Origin: Bipalium vagum
Taxonomy: Eukaryota > Platyhelminthes > Tricladida > Geoplanidae
Assembly: GCA_037834085.1 (NCBI GenBank)
Contig: JBBMKC010234931.1
Span: forward strand, 1-32,377
DNA length: 32,377 nucleotides
Direction of reading: 5' to 3'
Shown here piece by piece: positions 12,952-22,899 of this stretch. A model generated the notes under the pieces. It made no database searches. It had not been told where the DNA came from and worked only from the letters and a program-made list of their open reading frames with translations. Position 1 is the stretch's first letter. Every line of letters begins with the position of its first letter. Both the position numbers and the translations under genes were made by a program.

Positions 12952-15900
12952 TAATCTGATTTTAAAAAAATAATCAAAGTTTCCAGAAGGATATTATAAA
13001 ACTTACTTCCATTTGTCATAAACTTATTTGGATCATATGAAAATCCACTTGGATCCAAGGGAAATCCACAGTAGCTGTGTTCACCGTTCATTTGCATATT
13101 CACAATTGTTCGAATATCATGTCTAAAATGTATCAAATTACTGTTTTTTTATTCTGTAAATTAATTTTTAAATAATTAAAAATTACAATCAGTTGGGAAC
13201 GCTTAAGATTTAAAAATTTTATATATTTAGGCATATAAAATTATTTATTATTATTTGTTATAATTATTTATTTTATGATAGTATAATTTTCAATGTCACC
13301 TAAAAACCCTAAAAAAATATATAAATTTTTTAGAAAAACTGAAAAGCGAATAAAATAAAATATTCTACAATGTGTTCCAATTTAAGATTAAATTTTAAAT
13401 TTCATTCCATTTACTTCGGTTTTGTTTTATTAAATCAGTATTTTTGGAATAACCAATCGTAATTCACGTCGTTCTAAAAATAAATCGTTATACTGTTATG
13501 GTAAAAATTATTTTAAATATAGAGAAAGTTATGTTGAAGTTATCACAAAAATTGGTAATCATGAACAATCTGGCTTTTAAATATAATAATTTTTAATTTA
13601 CATAAACATTTTTAAGATGTATTCAAGCATAATAACATACCAATAGTGGTAATCATAAAAATTATTATAAAAGTTATACCTAATAGATTGTCAAATTCCA
13701 TTTTTAATTTTAATATTAAATTTTAAATAATTTAGACAATAATTTTAATATATATATAGTAAAAAAATAAAATTTTAGGTATCTATGTAGAATCCAAGGT
13801 CATTTAAAATCCAGGTTGTTCATGATTACCACAAAAATTTAGGTCTGAATACGGAAGAAAAAGTTGTTCATCACATGTCAAGAATATCTTAGAATTGGTC
13901 GTTTAGAAAAATATATTACAGCTGAAAGCTGTAGTATGAATGAGAAAACACAAAGGTCAATACATCGCCATTCACAACAACTAACCATTCCAAGAACAAA
14001 GTTATTCAGAATTTGACATGACGATCTTCATTTAAAGGCGTTCAAGATTCACATAACTAAACAAATAAAGCCGGGAGACTTTGAATTACGTCATAAATTC
14101 AGTAAATGGGCCATTGAAAAAAAAGATCTTTAAATATGTATATTTAACGCGCTACTTTACAATTAAGAGGAAATCTTTTTGTTCCATATTCAAAATATCG
14201 CTCAACAAAATGATATATTTAGTGTATTACTGGTCAAAAGGCTGCAGTTCAAGACATTGGTGTGTCCGTATCAATAATAAGACATTTCTATGCTCTTATG
14301 CGAGAAAATTGCGAATTGTTTCTTAAAGAAACCCTATTTTTCATGGTAGGAAAGAACGAATCATAAAAATTGAAGAATCCTTATTTCGGTAAGATTTTAA
14401 TATTTTTTAATAATTATATTTATATATTTTACAGGTTCAAGCCTAAATATTATAAAGGTCGTCCCTCGGAACACGAGGTATCGGTGTTTGAGATAGTGGA
14501 TGATTCCAGTCCTACTGAAACATTTTTTACCTTAGTCAACAATAGAAGTGATGCCACTTTGTTACCCATTATAAGAAACGTGGTTAATAAAGGATCAGTA
14601 TAATGAGTGGTGAGTGGAAAGTCTATTGTCAATTGGCTAAGGATACAAATTTTATTCATCCCACAGTCAATCACAAACATAATTTTGTGAAAAAGAGACC
14701 GGCGCCAATATCCAGCGTATTAAATATACGTTGTGACGTCAAAAAGTATCTAGAATGAAAGACATAATCAACAGATAAATTAATTTAAACTTACTTAAAT
14801 ATAAATCTTTTTATATACATCAATAAAATCAGTATATGTCTATAAATAATATGCCTTATTCAATTTAATTTTAATTTTATTGCAGAAAATGTCATTCGAG
14901 CTACAATATCGTTCAGTTATTCGTTTTTTAGTTTTACGAAAAATAAAGTCATCAGAAATCATGCAACAACTTCAAGAAGCATATAATGATGAAGTCCATC
15001 CCAAGCTACAATTTACTTCTAGATTAAACAATTTAAAAGAGGTCGGACAAATGTAAATGATGATATTAGAAGCGGTAGGCCTGTTTTAATTTCCGGAAAA
15101 AATAGAAAATTTGCAAAATATTGTGCAAAATGAACGAAGAATCACCATAAAAGCCCAGGCAGATCGACTAAAAGTTAGTTATGGGTCTATTCATGCGATG
15201 CTCAAATAGTTAGGAATAAGAAAACTATGTTCTCGATTTGTGCCATACTTTTTAACAATGGAAATGTATGCAAATCGTCTGATGTGTTGTCAAGAGAACA
15301 TGAATTTGTTTGAGCTGGACAATTTCTGGACAATATCATAACCGAAGATGAAACTTCGCTTTCTTTATATCTTCCGAATGACCGAAGAACCTCAGCCGAG
15401 TGGAAATTTCCTGATGAAGTGGCTACACGCAAGTTGAAGAGTGGATTAAATCACAAAAAAGCCCTCTTTTGGAATTCCAGAGGCATTATCCATATGGATT
15501 TTGCTGAGAGAGATGTTCGAATAACTGGCGAATACTACGCAAGTTTATTGTTAACAGCTAGACAGAAAATACGAAAGCCCTACCGACAAAATATGTACTT
15601 ATTGCATGACAATGCACCAGTTCACCAATATCGTGATTAACAGGCTGCTATTGAACAGACAGACTTTATACCGCTTTCACATCCTCCCTACAGTCCAGAC
15701 TTAGCCCCTAGTGATTTCTATCTGTTCTCGCATCTGAAGAAGGCTCTAAAAGGTCGAAGATTTGCAAACCAAGAAGAAATGAAGCTCAGCACTGAGAAAT
15801 TCTTTGGAAATTGTTTGTCAGAATTTTATAAAATAGCGTTTGAAAACCTTCCTATCCGTTGGCAAAAATGTATTGAGGCCTTAGGAAGTTATATAGAAAA

Positions 15901-17041
15901 ATGAATAATATTTTATGTCTTGTAACTTTTCATGTAATTTTTATACTAATATAATTGTTCCTTCGGCTTCATTCTAGATACTTTTTGACGTCACCACGTA
16001 TCTGGGGAACATTAAAAAGTGACAAAATGTTTGAGGGAAATATATGGAAAGGTACCTGGCCGAATGGACTTGGAGAAAAAATTTTCTAAAGAAAGATCTC
16101 AATGCCGTATTTGATTTATTAAATAAATTGTTTTTATTGTTTTTTAATTGTCTTTCTATCGTTTTTATTCATAGTAAGTAAATTTTTTTTGTAATATTTT
16201 TTTGGATTGGAAAATGAACATGATTATGGGGATGTGTTATAAAACAAACATGAAAACCATAAGTGAGTTAGAAAAAACATGGGTTGAAAATATCTTTAAA
16301 CTAAGAAATTTAAAAGTAAAAACTGATGGGAATTTATTTTAACACTTTGGTTTATTAAAAAAAATAGAATATTATAACATTTTTATTAATTAATAAATGC
16401 ATTTTTGCTTAGCGTATAATTTAGTTTTACAATGAATATAAATTAAATATGTTAGAACAAAGTTTTATATTTTTATTGGATATTCATTTATACAAATTAT
16501 TTAATTAATTACTAAAATTAATAATCACGGTATTATAGTACATTTGAGATTCTAAGCTGGTTTACTATTAATAGACATGAAAATTCAAAATATAAATGAG
16601 TAATTAACATAATAAAAATACTTAATGAATTGGTTGATTAAATCATATTTCTCTATATATTCATTACTAGGACGAGCCATCGCCAATATACTGTTAGTTA
16701 TCCTTAATTGTCATATATGATAATTTTCATTGCACAATATATTATACCATGTTGAATATAAGCCCTCAATAGCCATCTTTTCAGGTGGGAATCTAGACAT
16801 AGGCTTACAGTATTTGCAATCAGTACCACAAAAATATTTACAAAATCCATCACCAGATAACAAATTTGGTTTTGTTTTATCACTTATTTTTTCTTTTAAA
16901 GAAATAATTACTTAAATATAATAATAATAATAGAAAAAATAACATACCATTTGAATTGTGTAAAATCGTATCTTCTAACAATTCATTATTATAAATGTTG
17001 AATTCAAAATCATTATCAGAATTCGATTCTAATTGATCCAT
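652..17041 (-). CDS. PTPDC1: PTPDC1-like protein tyrosine phosphatase (15 exons recognised, one or more missing)
   Basis: Orthologue of protein tyrosine phosphatase domain-containing 1, a dual-specificity/PTP-type phosphatase. Exons on the minus strand: 17041-16948, 16892-16748, 16702-16622, 13122-13007, 12808-12787 (22 nt), 12731-12625, 12580-12493, 12147-12058, 9279-9180, 7882-7821, 7458-7407, 3671-3586, 2187-2086, 2027-1941, 885-652. All have AG/GT borders, and phases agree everywhere except between 7407 and 3671, where a further exon must exist. The N-terminus has the family cysteine cluster (CKYFCGTDCKYC) and LAMARPSNEYIEKYDLINQF. Next come HDIRTIVNMQMNGEHSYCG, an acid-loop region (FNFPCDDYG) and the catalytic loop HCHAGHGRTG, with Cys near residue 184 and Arg near 190. 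RTGMVIACYLTLNNRISG follows. C-terminal exons match the human helical tail (DDIWKTLYEMKD, CQLVLDWLDNLK). About 488 residues are recovered; the human protein is about 750 or longer. The start is the first ATG of the exon preceding the cysteine cluster. Alignments are from memory. Confidence 0.92.
2844..2908. repeat. Imperfect inverted repeat beside the mariner relic
   Basis: AATGATTCAT near 2860 and its complement ATGAATCATT near 2900-2909 form a 10-bp arm pair around a loop of about 30 bases. It abuts the left end of the mariner relic and may be part of a small MITE or of that element's true end. Confidence 0.4.
2914..3448 (+). mobile_element. Degraded, shortened mariner-like element
   Basis: Short inverted ends GCTGTCAG (2914-2921) and CTGACAGC (3441-3448) bracket decayed transposase coding. 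Visible in shifting frames are VKDDETWIYLH (first catalytic Asp region), a PYSPD-like stretch (LVPQHSYSSDLAL in spirit) and a C-terminal WIRRWHVCIERN, which resembles the WKRRW..CI ending of mariner transposases. At 535 bp it is less than half a full mariner, so much of the centre is missing. It lies in the PTPDC1 intron 2188-3585. The inverted ends are short, so the borders are tentative. Confidence 0.55.
5485..6734 (+). mobile_element. Full-length but decayed mariner nested in another transposon
   Basis: The ends are inverted repeats, TTAGGTGTATG at 5485 and CATACACCTAA ending at 6734, flanked by TA on both sides (5483-5484 and 6735-6736). This gives a 1250-bp element with the expected TA target duplication. 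Transposase traces on the plus strand include RYEFQQGKS near 5690, an HTH remnant, and a well-kept C-terminal part near 6340-6640: HDNSRPRVARL, HHAVYSPDLAPTDYHLFSSM and LTERWK. These are typical of DD34D mariners. Stops and frameshifts are spread throughout. It inserted after the surrounding minus-strand Tc1/mariner was already present. Confidence 0.85.
7060..7086. repeat. Perfect 10-bp hairpin
   Basis: GGAAAAGTTT (7060-7069) and AAACTTTTCC (7077-7086) are exact complements around a 7-base loop. It lies within the N-terminal coding part of the minus-strand Tc1/mariner relic, so it may be chance or part of an internal repeat of that element. Confidence 0.6.
9488..9850 (-). mobile_element. Mariner transposase C-terminal remnant
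   Basis: Minus-strand translation in mixed frames gives LMTVAKLQGLKLE, followed by PPHSPDIDPTEYHFF (the PYSPDLAPTDYHFF block bearing the third catalytic Asp), then VKLAFQEFIDSF. These correspond to the last third of a SETMAR-type mariner. A tandem GGAGGGTAATTGGAATT-type duplication (9646-9680) has expanded the sequence just before this block. No inverted ends were found, so it is a fragment in the PTPDC1 intron 7883-9179/9280-12057 region. Confidence 0.65.
10204..10674 (-). mobile_element. Short Tc1/IS630-type element with 31-bp perfect inverted repeats
   Basis: The bases at 10204-10234 and 10644-10674 are exact inverted complements over 31 bp, starting ATTATAGGGTTATGCAAG. Between them, a minus-strand reading frame of 82 residues (10606-10358) starts MDNARIHES and continues with TPYSPQLNPIEEFF. 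These are the second Asp and final Glu of a DD34E-type transposase (34 residues lie between them), but the entire N-terminal half is missing. It is therefore an internally deleted, non-autonomous derivative that would depend on a full-length relative. The perfect ends suggest fairly recent movement compared with the other relics here. Confidence 0.85.
10711..10872 (+). mobile_element. piggyBac-like transposase C-terminal zinc finger fragment
   Basis: An open frame ending at TAA 10870-10872 encodes a cysteine-rich tail: GSCHVCRCLCRTQRKTKK followed by CCNSCNKPMCAEHLYKL. The C-x2-C ... C-x2-C ... C-x2-H spacing resembles the terminal zinc-binding domain of piggyBac transposases. No catalytic domain or inverted ends were found upstream, where the deleted Tc1/IS630 element abuts. 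The call rests on the cysteine pattern only; another cysteine-rich protein fragment is possible. Confidence 0.55.
12885..12948. repeat. (AAT)n microsatellite in PTPDC1 intron
   Basis: A pure AAT run lies in the 198-nt intron between the exons 13122-13007 and 12808-12787, reading ATT in the transcript. It accounts for much of that intron's length. Confidence 0.97.
13880..14130 (+). mobile_element. Mariner/Tc-type transposase N-terminal fragment
   Basis: The plus strand reads KTQRSIHRHSQQLTIPRTKL, a stop, then DDLHLKAFKIHITKQIKPGD and RHKFSKWAIEK. This matches the SIRRRSQELGIS ... DLHLKAYKIQLTQELKP ... RRFAEWALE segment found in a large arthropod mariner-type family. It stops where Merlin-type sequence begins, and the catalytic part is not found downstream, so it is either truncated or was the target of the Merlin insertion. 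Confidence 0.7.
14389..14434 (+). other. 46-nt candidate intron inside the Merlin transposase
   Basis: GTAAGA at 14389 and TTTTACAG ending at 14434 flank an AT-rich gap. Removing it joins IEESLFR directly to FKPKYYKGRP in frame (CG plus G gives Arg). That is where intact Merlin proteins continue without a break. The length equals the 43-55 nt introns of the host genes nearby. Confidence 0.7.
14729..15998 (+). mobile_element. Mariner with good inverted ends, inserted in Merlin
   Basis: The left end from 14729 (CGTTGTGACGTCAAAAAGTA) and right end to 15998 (complement CGTGGTGACGTCAAAAAGTA) match over about 30 bp with one difference, flanked by TA (14727-14728 and 15999-16000). A transposase spans roughly 14889-15904, from MSFELQYRSVIRFLVLRKIK to RWQKCIEALGSYIEK. 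All three DD34D positions are visible: EDET near 15345, LHDNAPVH near 15603 and PPYSPDLAPSDFYLF near 15685. Several frameshifts and stops break the N-terminal half, but most of the catalytic half is one frame with a single stop. It is younger than the Merlin copy it interrupts. Confidence 0.88.
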
Positions 17042-18020
17042 TTTTTAATAATGTATATTTAAATCAAACTTTTCAATATGTATACTAGCAACAATCAAAT
17101 CCATTATATTATAACAAAACAATAAAATGTATATGAATTTATATAAATTTTTACACTTTCATTATATTCACTATTAAAAATACATAATTTTGATTATTCA
17201 GTTTAATTTTTCAAATGTGTTGAGAAATTTCTTAATAAGGTAATTTTAAAATTCAAACTGAAGGCAATTATGGATTACTTTTTATGGATAAATTTTTATA
17301 AATGTTTGGAAATTTTATCCATTTTATTACTTATTTTATAATCGGTTATGTAATAAGTAATTATAATATCTCTGATTTTTACCATACTCTATTTTATTAA
17401 ACTTTTTTTCGGTTACCAGTTATGGCAATTATTAGTGGTTAAACAATATTACTAAATTGTATCATATAATAAAAAGTCAATTTGAAATAAATATTAAAAA
17501 ATCTTACAAAGAAATAATTTTAAAAAGTTATATATTAATTCTACTAAAATAATTAATACTAATAGATAAGAAAAAACGTTATTAAGTTTTTTAACGCTCT
17601 AATTTTATATTTATTGGATCACTCATTATTATAATAAAATTAATTTATTATGTTAGAGTAATAAAAATTTATTATTTAAGTGGTAAAATAGACAATTTAA
17701 AGATATAAAAAAGTATTTTTTATTACTACTTAAGAAAGTTTTAATAAAAAATTCCTAAAGTTCTAATTACTATTAAAGAAAGTTATGTTAATGTATTGTT
17801 GCCTTACGTGCTAATTAATGTAAGTACGTTTTTTAAAAGACCAATGAAAAACTTTAAACTTAGCAAATTATGAATAGTTGTTATGGCTATTTGTTGTTTG
17901 TATTTGTTATGTTATCAATACTGGATAACCAGAAAATTAAAATTCCAGCATAACTTTTAACTGTCAAAAAGATTAAATGTATTGAAAACAAAAAATTCAT
18001 TTTTGAAATAAAAAATATTT
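17042..18020. other. Intergenic AT-rich spacer between glutamine synthetase and PTPDC1
   Basis: About 980 bp lie between the glutamine synthetase stop and the PTPDC1 start, both genes running on the minus strand. It must hold the glutamine synthetase 3' end and the PTPDC1 promoter. I see no coding signal, repeat or recognisable element in it, only AT-rich sequence. Confidence 0.7.
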
Positions 18021-19376
18021 CTATTCAAGAATAGTGGTTTCAACAATTTTTCTCGTTACGGAATATGGATCACAATTGGCTGAAGGTCTTCGGTCTTCCA
18101 AATAACCACATCCATCATCTGCCACCTGTCGCTGAATTCGAATTGAGGTTCCACGATTAGCTACTCCTGAAAATTAATAATTAAATATATAAAAGTTTTT
18201 TTTTCATACCTGCTGAAAAATCATTAATTGAACTGGTCTCATGATGCCCAGTTAATCTTCGTTTGTTGTCTTCTCCATTTCTTGGATCATAGACTTTAAT
18301 ATGTTCCATGTGAGATCTTGACATCTTTTCAATAGCTTCTTCAATATATCTAGAAAATACGAAAATGAAAATATGAATTTTTAACCGTTTATATTACTTT
18401 AATCCACCGGTCGCTCTCATTTGATTTGTCGAGTAATTAGTATGTGCTCCAGCACCATTCCATAAACCAGGAACTGGTTTTGGATCAAGCGTGACAATAA
18501 CTCCAGCACATTCTGCAATTCGATGAAGAATGTATCGCGCCATCCACAGATGATCTCCAGCATCGATTCCTTCAAGAGGACCTACTTGAAATTCCCACTG
18601 AATAAAAAATTAAATAATTAATTGACTTTAATCTACGAAAATTTTCAAACCTGTGACGGCATTACTTCCATGTTCGTTCCTCCAATCTTTACTCCAGCAT
18701 AAATACATGCTTTAAAATGAGCATCACTGATATCCCGACCCCAGATTTTATCTGCACCAACCCCACAATAATATTCTCCTAAGTAAAAAAATAAAAATTT
18801 TAAAAGGGCTAATCACCGCTTACCTTGAGGTTTTGGATATCCCATTTTAGGCCATCCTAGGGGATGCATATCTCTGTCCAACAAAGTATATTCTTGTTCA
18901 ATGCCAAACCACGGTTCATATTCAGCTGCTTTGTCCATAACTTCTTTACACTTGTTTCTCAGATTGGTTACTAAAAGTTTTATTAAAAATTCAAAAAATC
19001 AAAAGATCTTCTCTTACCATGTGGAACGTTATCATATGTATAAGTGTCACAAAGTACTAATTTATTATTTCCTCTCAGAAAAGGATCGTTGAAAATAGCA
19101 ATTGGATGCAAATAAATATCCGAATTGCTACCTTCAGCTTGGCCAGTGCTACTTCCATCGAAATTCCAAATCGATAGTTCTGATAAAAAATTAAATAATT
19201 TCTTAACTGAATATAGTTATACCTGATGGCTTGGATGGAATGAAATCGATAGTTTTTGATTTTCCTCGTAAATGTTCTCCAGTTCCATCAATCCAGATAT
19301 ATGTTACTATGACGACATTGTCTGGTTGAGGTAAAGATAGAAACTCTCCTAATTTTTTTCTTAAATTATTGTTCAT
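18021..19376 (-). CDS. GS: Glutamine synthetase, complete, seven exons
   Basis: Eukaryotic (type II) glutamine synthetase: joins ammonia to glutamate with ATP. Exons: 19376-19223, 19179-19018, 18970-18824, 18778-18651, 18597-18398, 18349-18210, 18166-18021; introns are 43-53 nt, all GT/AG and phase-consistent. The protein is 358 residues, close to the usual 360-375. Recognisable segments: [14 protein letters not shown] near 29-42; [17 protein letters not shown] from 56; metal-site glutamates in GIEQEYTLL (Glu129 and Glu131); [15 protein letters not shown] near 157; [16 protein letters not shown] near 189-204; nucleotide/glutamate-site [10 protein letters not shown] (244-253); [33 protein letters not shown] near 336-348. 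No clear mitochondrial presequence is seen, so it is probably cytosolic. The start is the only ATG giving the family N-terminus. No break is seen; it looks functional. Confidence 0.97.
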
Positions 19377-20430
19377 CGAAGAAAGATTGAAATAAATTTA
19401 TTAAAAAATTATATAAACAAATTTCACAGTTTCCGTAATTTTATTTTTTCAAAATTAATATTGAGTAATTTTAAATAAAATACGGAATTTTCATTTTACT
19501 ATTAAAAGTAACATTAATATAAAAATTTAATATTAAAAATTGTAAGACTTTAAATTATGCTTTCAAAAAAATTCAAAACTGTTATTGCCTTAAGGAAAAT
19601 GAAGATTATGAAAATTGAACTTTAGTTATTACATATGTATAGTCAATTATTATAGTTAATAGTCAAATCAAATAACTATTTAAACATTTTTACTGTTTTT
19701 TTTAATTTTCACTTTAATATTTTTATTCCTCTTATAATTTTTCTATAATATTTTTAATTTTTTAAAAAGACTACTGTTGAAAATAACAAAATTATCACTT
19801 CACCTGTAGTTGATGTAATAATCAGTCAAAACCACAATAAAATTCATTTTCTGTTTCGCTCTATAAATTTACTGAATTCTGATTCACCTAAAAGTGAAGA
19901 TTTTGATTTTAATTATATACAATCAATAATTTATTAATTGTTATAATTATAATAATATATCATTAGAATCAATTAGTATATCAATTAATCAGAACTTTAA
20001 TTATAAGGATACTTCAATGATAAAAGACTGAAATGTTATGTAATAAAAAGTGGCAAGATGATCACAGATTAAATTAATGTCAATGAAAAAACACAAAGAA
20101 TAATACTCTCACGAACCAAGAAATAATTGGTACTTGGGCCGTAAGATAGACACTACTAGTCACATACGGTCGACCTTATTTGATAATATCAATTAATTCT
20201 CCTGGTAAATTTTGAAAAATATTATGATATATTCTTTAGTGAATACAGTTAAAGATCTGATTCACGGAAAGATACCATTGAATCAAGTATCCGCAGAATA
20301 ATTAAATCAATTCTTGACCTTGGTCGTCAGTCATCTATTAAGTTTTAGATTGAAGCATAAGTTCTTTCGTTTTTTAATCATATATTAGTCAATAATATTT
20401 AAGCAAAAATAAAGATATCTATTTCATGAT
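19377..20430. other. Upstream region of glutamine synthetase, no gene seen
   Basis: About 1.05 kb of AT-rich DNA lies upstream of the glutamine synthetase ATG. It presumably includes its promoter and 5' UTR. A slightly more complex patch around 20100-20180 has no recognisable coding or repeat match. Confidence 0.6.
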
Positions 20431-20439
20431 GAACAAAAA

Positions 20440-20935
20440 GATCAATCAGATAATAATTGTCCATAATTATTTACAATTTTTTCCATGCGTTGTGCCAATT
20501 TGTTGATCCTGTTTTGCCAAAATTGCGCTGGTCTGTGATGAAAGTAATTCTTAAGCCATTTCTTCAGATCATCATTATTATTGAATTTTAAGTGACGAAT
20601 TTTTTTAAAAAGCGAAAGAAAAAGGTGCTCCAGACTGTATGGAGGTTGAGTCAAAACCTCCCAACCGAGTTCCTGGATGACCGTCTTTGTGAGCTGCGCC
20701 TTTTGTGGTCGGGCGTTACTGGTCCTTGGGGATCAGGTCGCATCTCTTGAATAACTTAATTCATGCGATGCAATTGGTCTACGTAAAGTTGCTGGTTCAT
20801 TTTGCGATTATATGGTAGCATTTCAAAATAAATGAAACCCTTCCAGTCCCAAGTACACTGATAATTGTCTTGCGACCATGAAGACCTTTCTTAAATTGAC
20901 ACGTTGCTGGTTCGCTCCTGCTTACCCATTGTCTC
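20440..20935 (-). mobile_element. Mariner transposase C-terminal relic
   Basis: The minus strand reads WKGFIYFEMLPYNRKMNQQL then YVDQLHRMN, followed after a frame change by TKTVIQELGWEVLTQPPYS, LEHLFLSLFKKIRHLKF, WLKNYFHHRPAQFWQNRI and NKLAQRMEKIVNNYGQLL. This is the WKGIVYYELLP to PERW..V...G.Y region of a SETMAR-like mariner. The normally conserved SPDLAPSDYHLF block is altered to SLEHLFLSLF, losing the third catalytic Asp. Inverted ends were not identified. Confidence 0.8.
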
Positions 20936-21157
20936 CTTTTTCGATCATTTCCTTGTAATAATTGCATTCTTCTCGAAAGGCTGGAGGGATCGATCTGGTC
21001 TCAATCTTATATGAATATTATATACAATCACTGACACAAAGCTTCCAATTACTGCCTTCTGCTTCCACTCTTTTTGTAATTCGACCAAAATTTCAACAAG
21101 TTTTAGATTGTGCTCAATTAAGGATGCTCTTACATAGCTAAATAAAGGCGGTAAATA

Positions 21158-21650
21158 TTGACAACTGAAATGCTGGTGGACAAAGATCAAAGCTGCTATT
21201 TTCCAGTTGAAAAATTGGCATTCTATCATCTTATCATTCATAAAAATAAAAAAAGCATTTACATTAAATTTGCCCAATACTTTCAACTAGACAAGTTGAG
21301 CGAAGGCCTGGTCTATACTAGAGATTCAAAATGCTTATCGAGATTGTCCATAAACTGGTACAAAACTCAACGAATGACACATGGAGTGATCAAAAAAGTG
21401 CTGGAAGATTTGCCAAGAATATTGGGTCTTCAAAATTGTAAAAATAAAAACTGTATTTAAGTTGAAAATATCGAGGTATTTTATCCATCGACCATGATCA
21501 TACTCTATCCAAATAAATGCAAAGCATGGAAGTGCAAATGAAGGATGTCGAAGATACCCAGAATCAGAAGAATCACTAGCACATGTTCTCGTCGGATGTG
21601 CACCTTTAAGAATATTCATCTTCTGTTGTCACAACTTAATTATTTGACTA
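21158..21650 (+). mobile_element. R2-like LINE C-terminal fragment
   Basis: The frame 21158-21460 includes KLSEGLVYTRDSKCLSRLSI then NWYKTQRMT, resembling the segment after the reverse transcriptase in R2-clade LINEs. Downstream, in another frame near 21525-21640, NEGCRRYPESEESLAHVLVG followed by CAPLR and CHNLII resembles the zinc-binding motif CRRC...ETLAHVLG.C...RHN that precedes the restriction-like endonuclease. One cysteine is replaced by Tyr. No reverse transcriptase catalytic motif was found, so this is a short, decayed piece. Confidence 0.5.
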
Positions 21651-22899
21651 TTTAGCTCAACAAATCACATCTTACACAGAGACAAGGGTAGATATCAAGG
21701 TTGAGAGCCAATACATTCAATCAACAATGCACATTGACCTACTTATCGAGTTCACAAAATCAAAAAAACTATTTATAATCAATAGCGCATGAAAAGACAA
21801 TTTTGATTTAAAAAACAAGATTATTTTGTGTGTTCATAAAAAATGGTTTATTTATTCATTTATTTGTTTATTTCATTCAATTTTTTAGTTAATGTAAAAG
21901 AATTCTTCCACAAATGTCAAAAGAAAATAAAATATAAATAAATAATAATAATAATAAATAATAATAATTATTATTATTATACAAAAACATATGTATTAAA
22001 ACAAAAATATAAAAAATATTACAAAAAAAAATAGTAAGTAGATATGACTAAAAAAGATTTTAAGAGAAAATTAAAGATATTGAAAATATTATTAGTAAAT
22101 ACGTTTAAAGAATAAATATAAAACAATTAATTATGGAAAATAATATTTACTATTTATAAAAGTAATATTAGAAAATTATGTATATAAGTACAAAATTTTA
22201 ATTAAAAAAACCAGATCAGAAAATACAATCAGCAATAGAACCAGGTAACAATCACGAAATTAATACGAGACGATAACGCATCAAAATTGATATAAAGGCA
22301 CAGGAAATTTCTATCAAAAGGAGAAAAATTGTATTTATTATTATTTATTATTTAATATTTATTAATTCTTGTAATATATTAACAAGTATTCCTTCTTAAA
22401 TTCATATTAATCGCTTATTAATTTGGTAATTCTTGTGAACTACATAATTATCTAATTTAATCTTTTAAGTAAATGTTACGGCTTAGCCCTAAAATGATAT
22501 AATTTTTGTGGGTCATTTCTTTAATTCAGATCAAGATGTTTTTGTTCTTAGTTTACATACCAATTAGGGTAGTGAATTACATTTCTTTGAGGGCTTTTGA
22601 TACACTGATATTTATATCAGTTCGAAAAGATTTCTTTCCTTTAATTAACCGAAATTTTGTGGAATCTTTCTTAAAGAGGATTGTTATTATAACTCTGGTT
22701 ATTTACAATCTGGTTATTGTAAATAGAAGATTTAAATTGAAATTTTCACTTAATATAAATAAAATTTTGTATATGTGAATTACAGTTAATTTCTTTATTC
22801 GGTTTAAAAAGATTTCTCATTAAACGAATAAAACCTTCTACTGTTAAGCTCTTAACCTGCTCCACCTTTATTTAAGAGACTTAACACATGTTTAATCTA
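21651..22899. other. AT-rich intergenic DNA, no gene seen
   Basis: This is low-complexity, AT-rich sequence with an AAT run that switches to ATT at 21939-21980, forming a small inverted microsatellite. A 90-codon open frame at 22506-22778 gives a hydrophobic product with no family resemblance, and I do not regard it as a gene. Confidence 0.6.

Larger units (their letters stand above)
14131..16130 (+). mobile_element. Merlin (IS1016/ISXO2-type) transposase relic, split by a mariner
   Basis: Merlin transposases are bacterial IS1016-like DDE enzymes found in animals. Traces run in order: KRKSFCSIFKISLNKMIYLV then YYWSKG; KIEESLFR; an intron-like gap; YYKGRPSEHEVSVFEIVDD; NNRSDATLLPIIRNVV; SGEWKVY; VNHKHNFV. 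The mariner then interrupts, and after it (16004-16130) comes RYLAEWTWRKNF, the conserved YLAEFMWRR ending. At the first catalytic position (IDES in intact copies) this copy has IEES. At the second (DEW) it has GEW, so two catalytic Asp are lost. Frameshifts are also present. It cannot be active. Confidence 0.8.
13123..16621 (-). other. 3.5-kb PTPDC1 intron filled by nested elements
   Basis: The intron starts GTATTTTT after 16622 and ends in TTTTAG before 13122, joining INQFIK to HDIRTIVN in correct phase. It contains, in plus orientation, an N-terminal mariner-type fragment, a Merlin transposase and a full-length mariner. About 0.5 kb on the 16.1-16.6 kb side and 0.7 kb on the 13.1-13.8 kb side are AT-rich with no recognisable content. 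Confidence 0.85.

Noticed and set aside
12837-13136. 99-codon open frame with a long poly-tyrosine run
   Set aside because: The start is the real PTPDC1 exon 13122-13007; the tyrosines are a read-through of the intronic AAT repeat after the GTAAGT donor.
14450-14680. 76-codon minus-strand open frame
   Set aside because: It is antisense to clear Merlin transposase sequence on the plus strand.
15202-15432. 76-codon minus-strand open frame
   Set aside because: It is antisense to the mariner transposase.
22506-22778. 90-codon hydrophobic open frame
   Set aside because: The composition is that of translated AT-rich DNA, and no family motif or conserved neighbour supports it.
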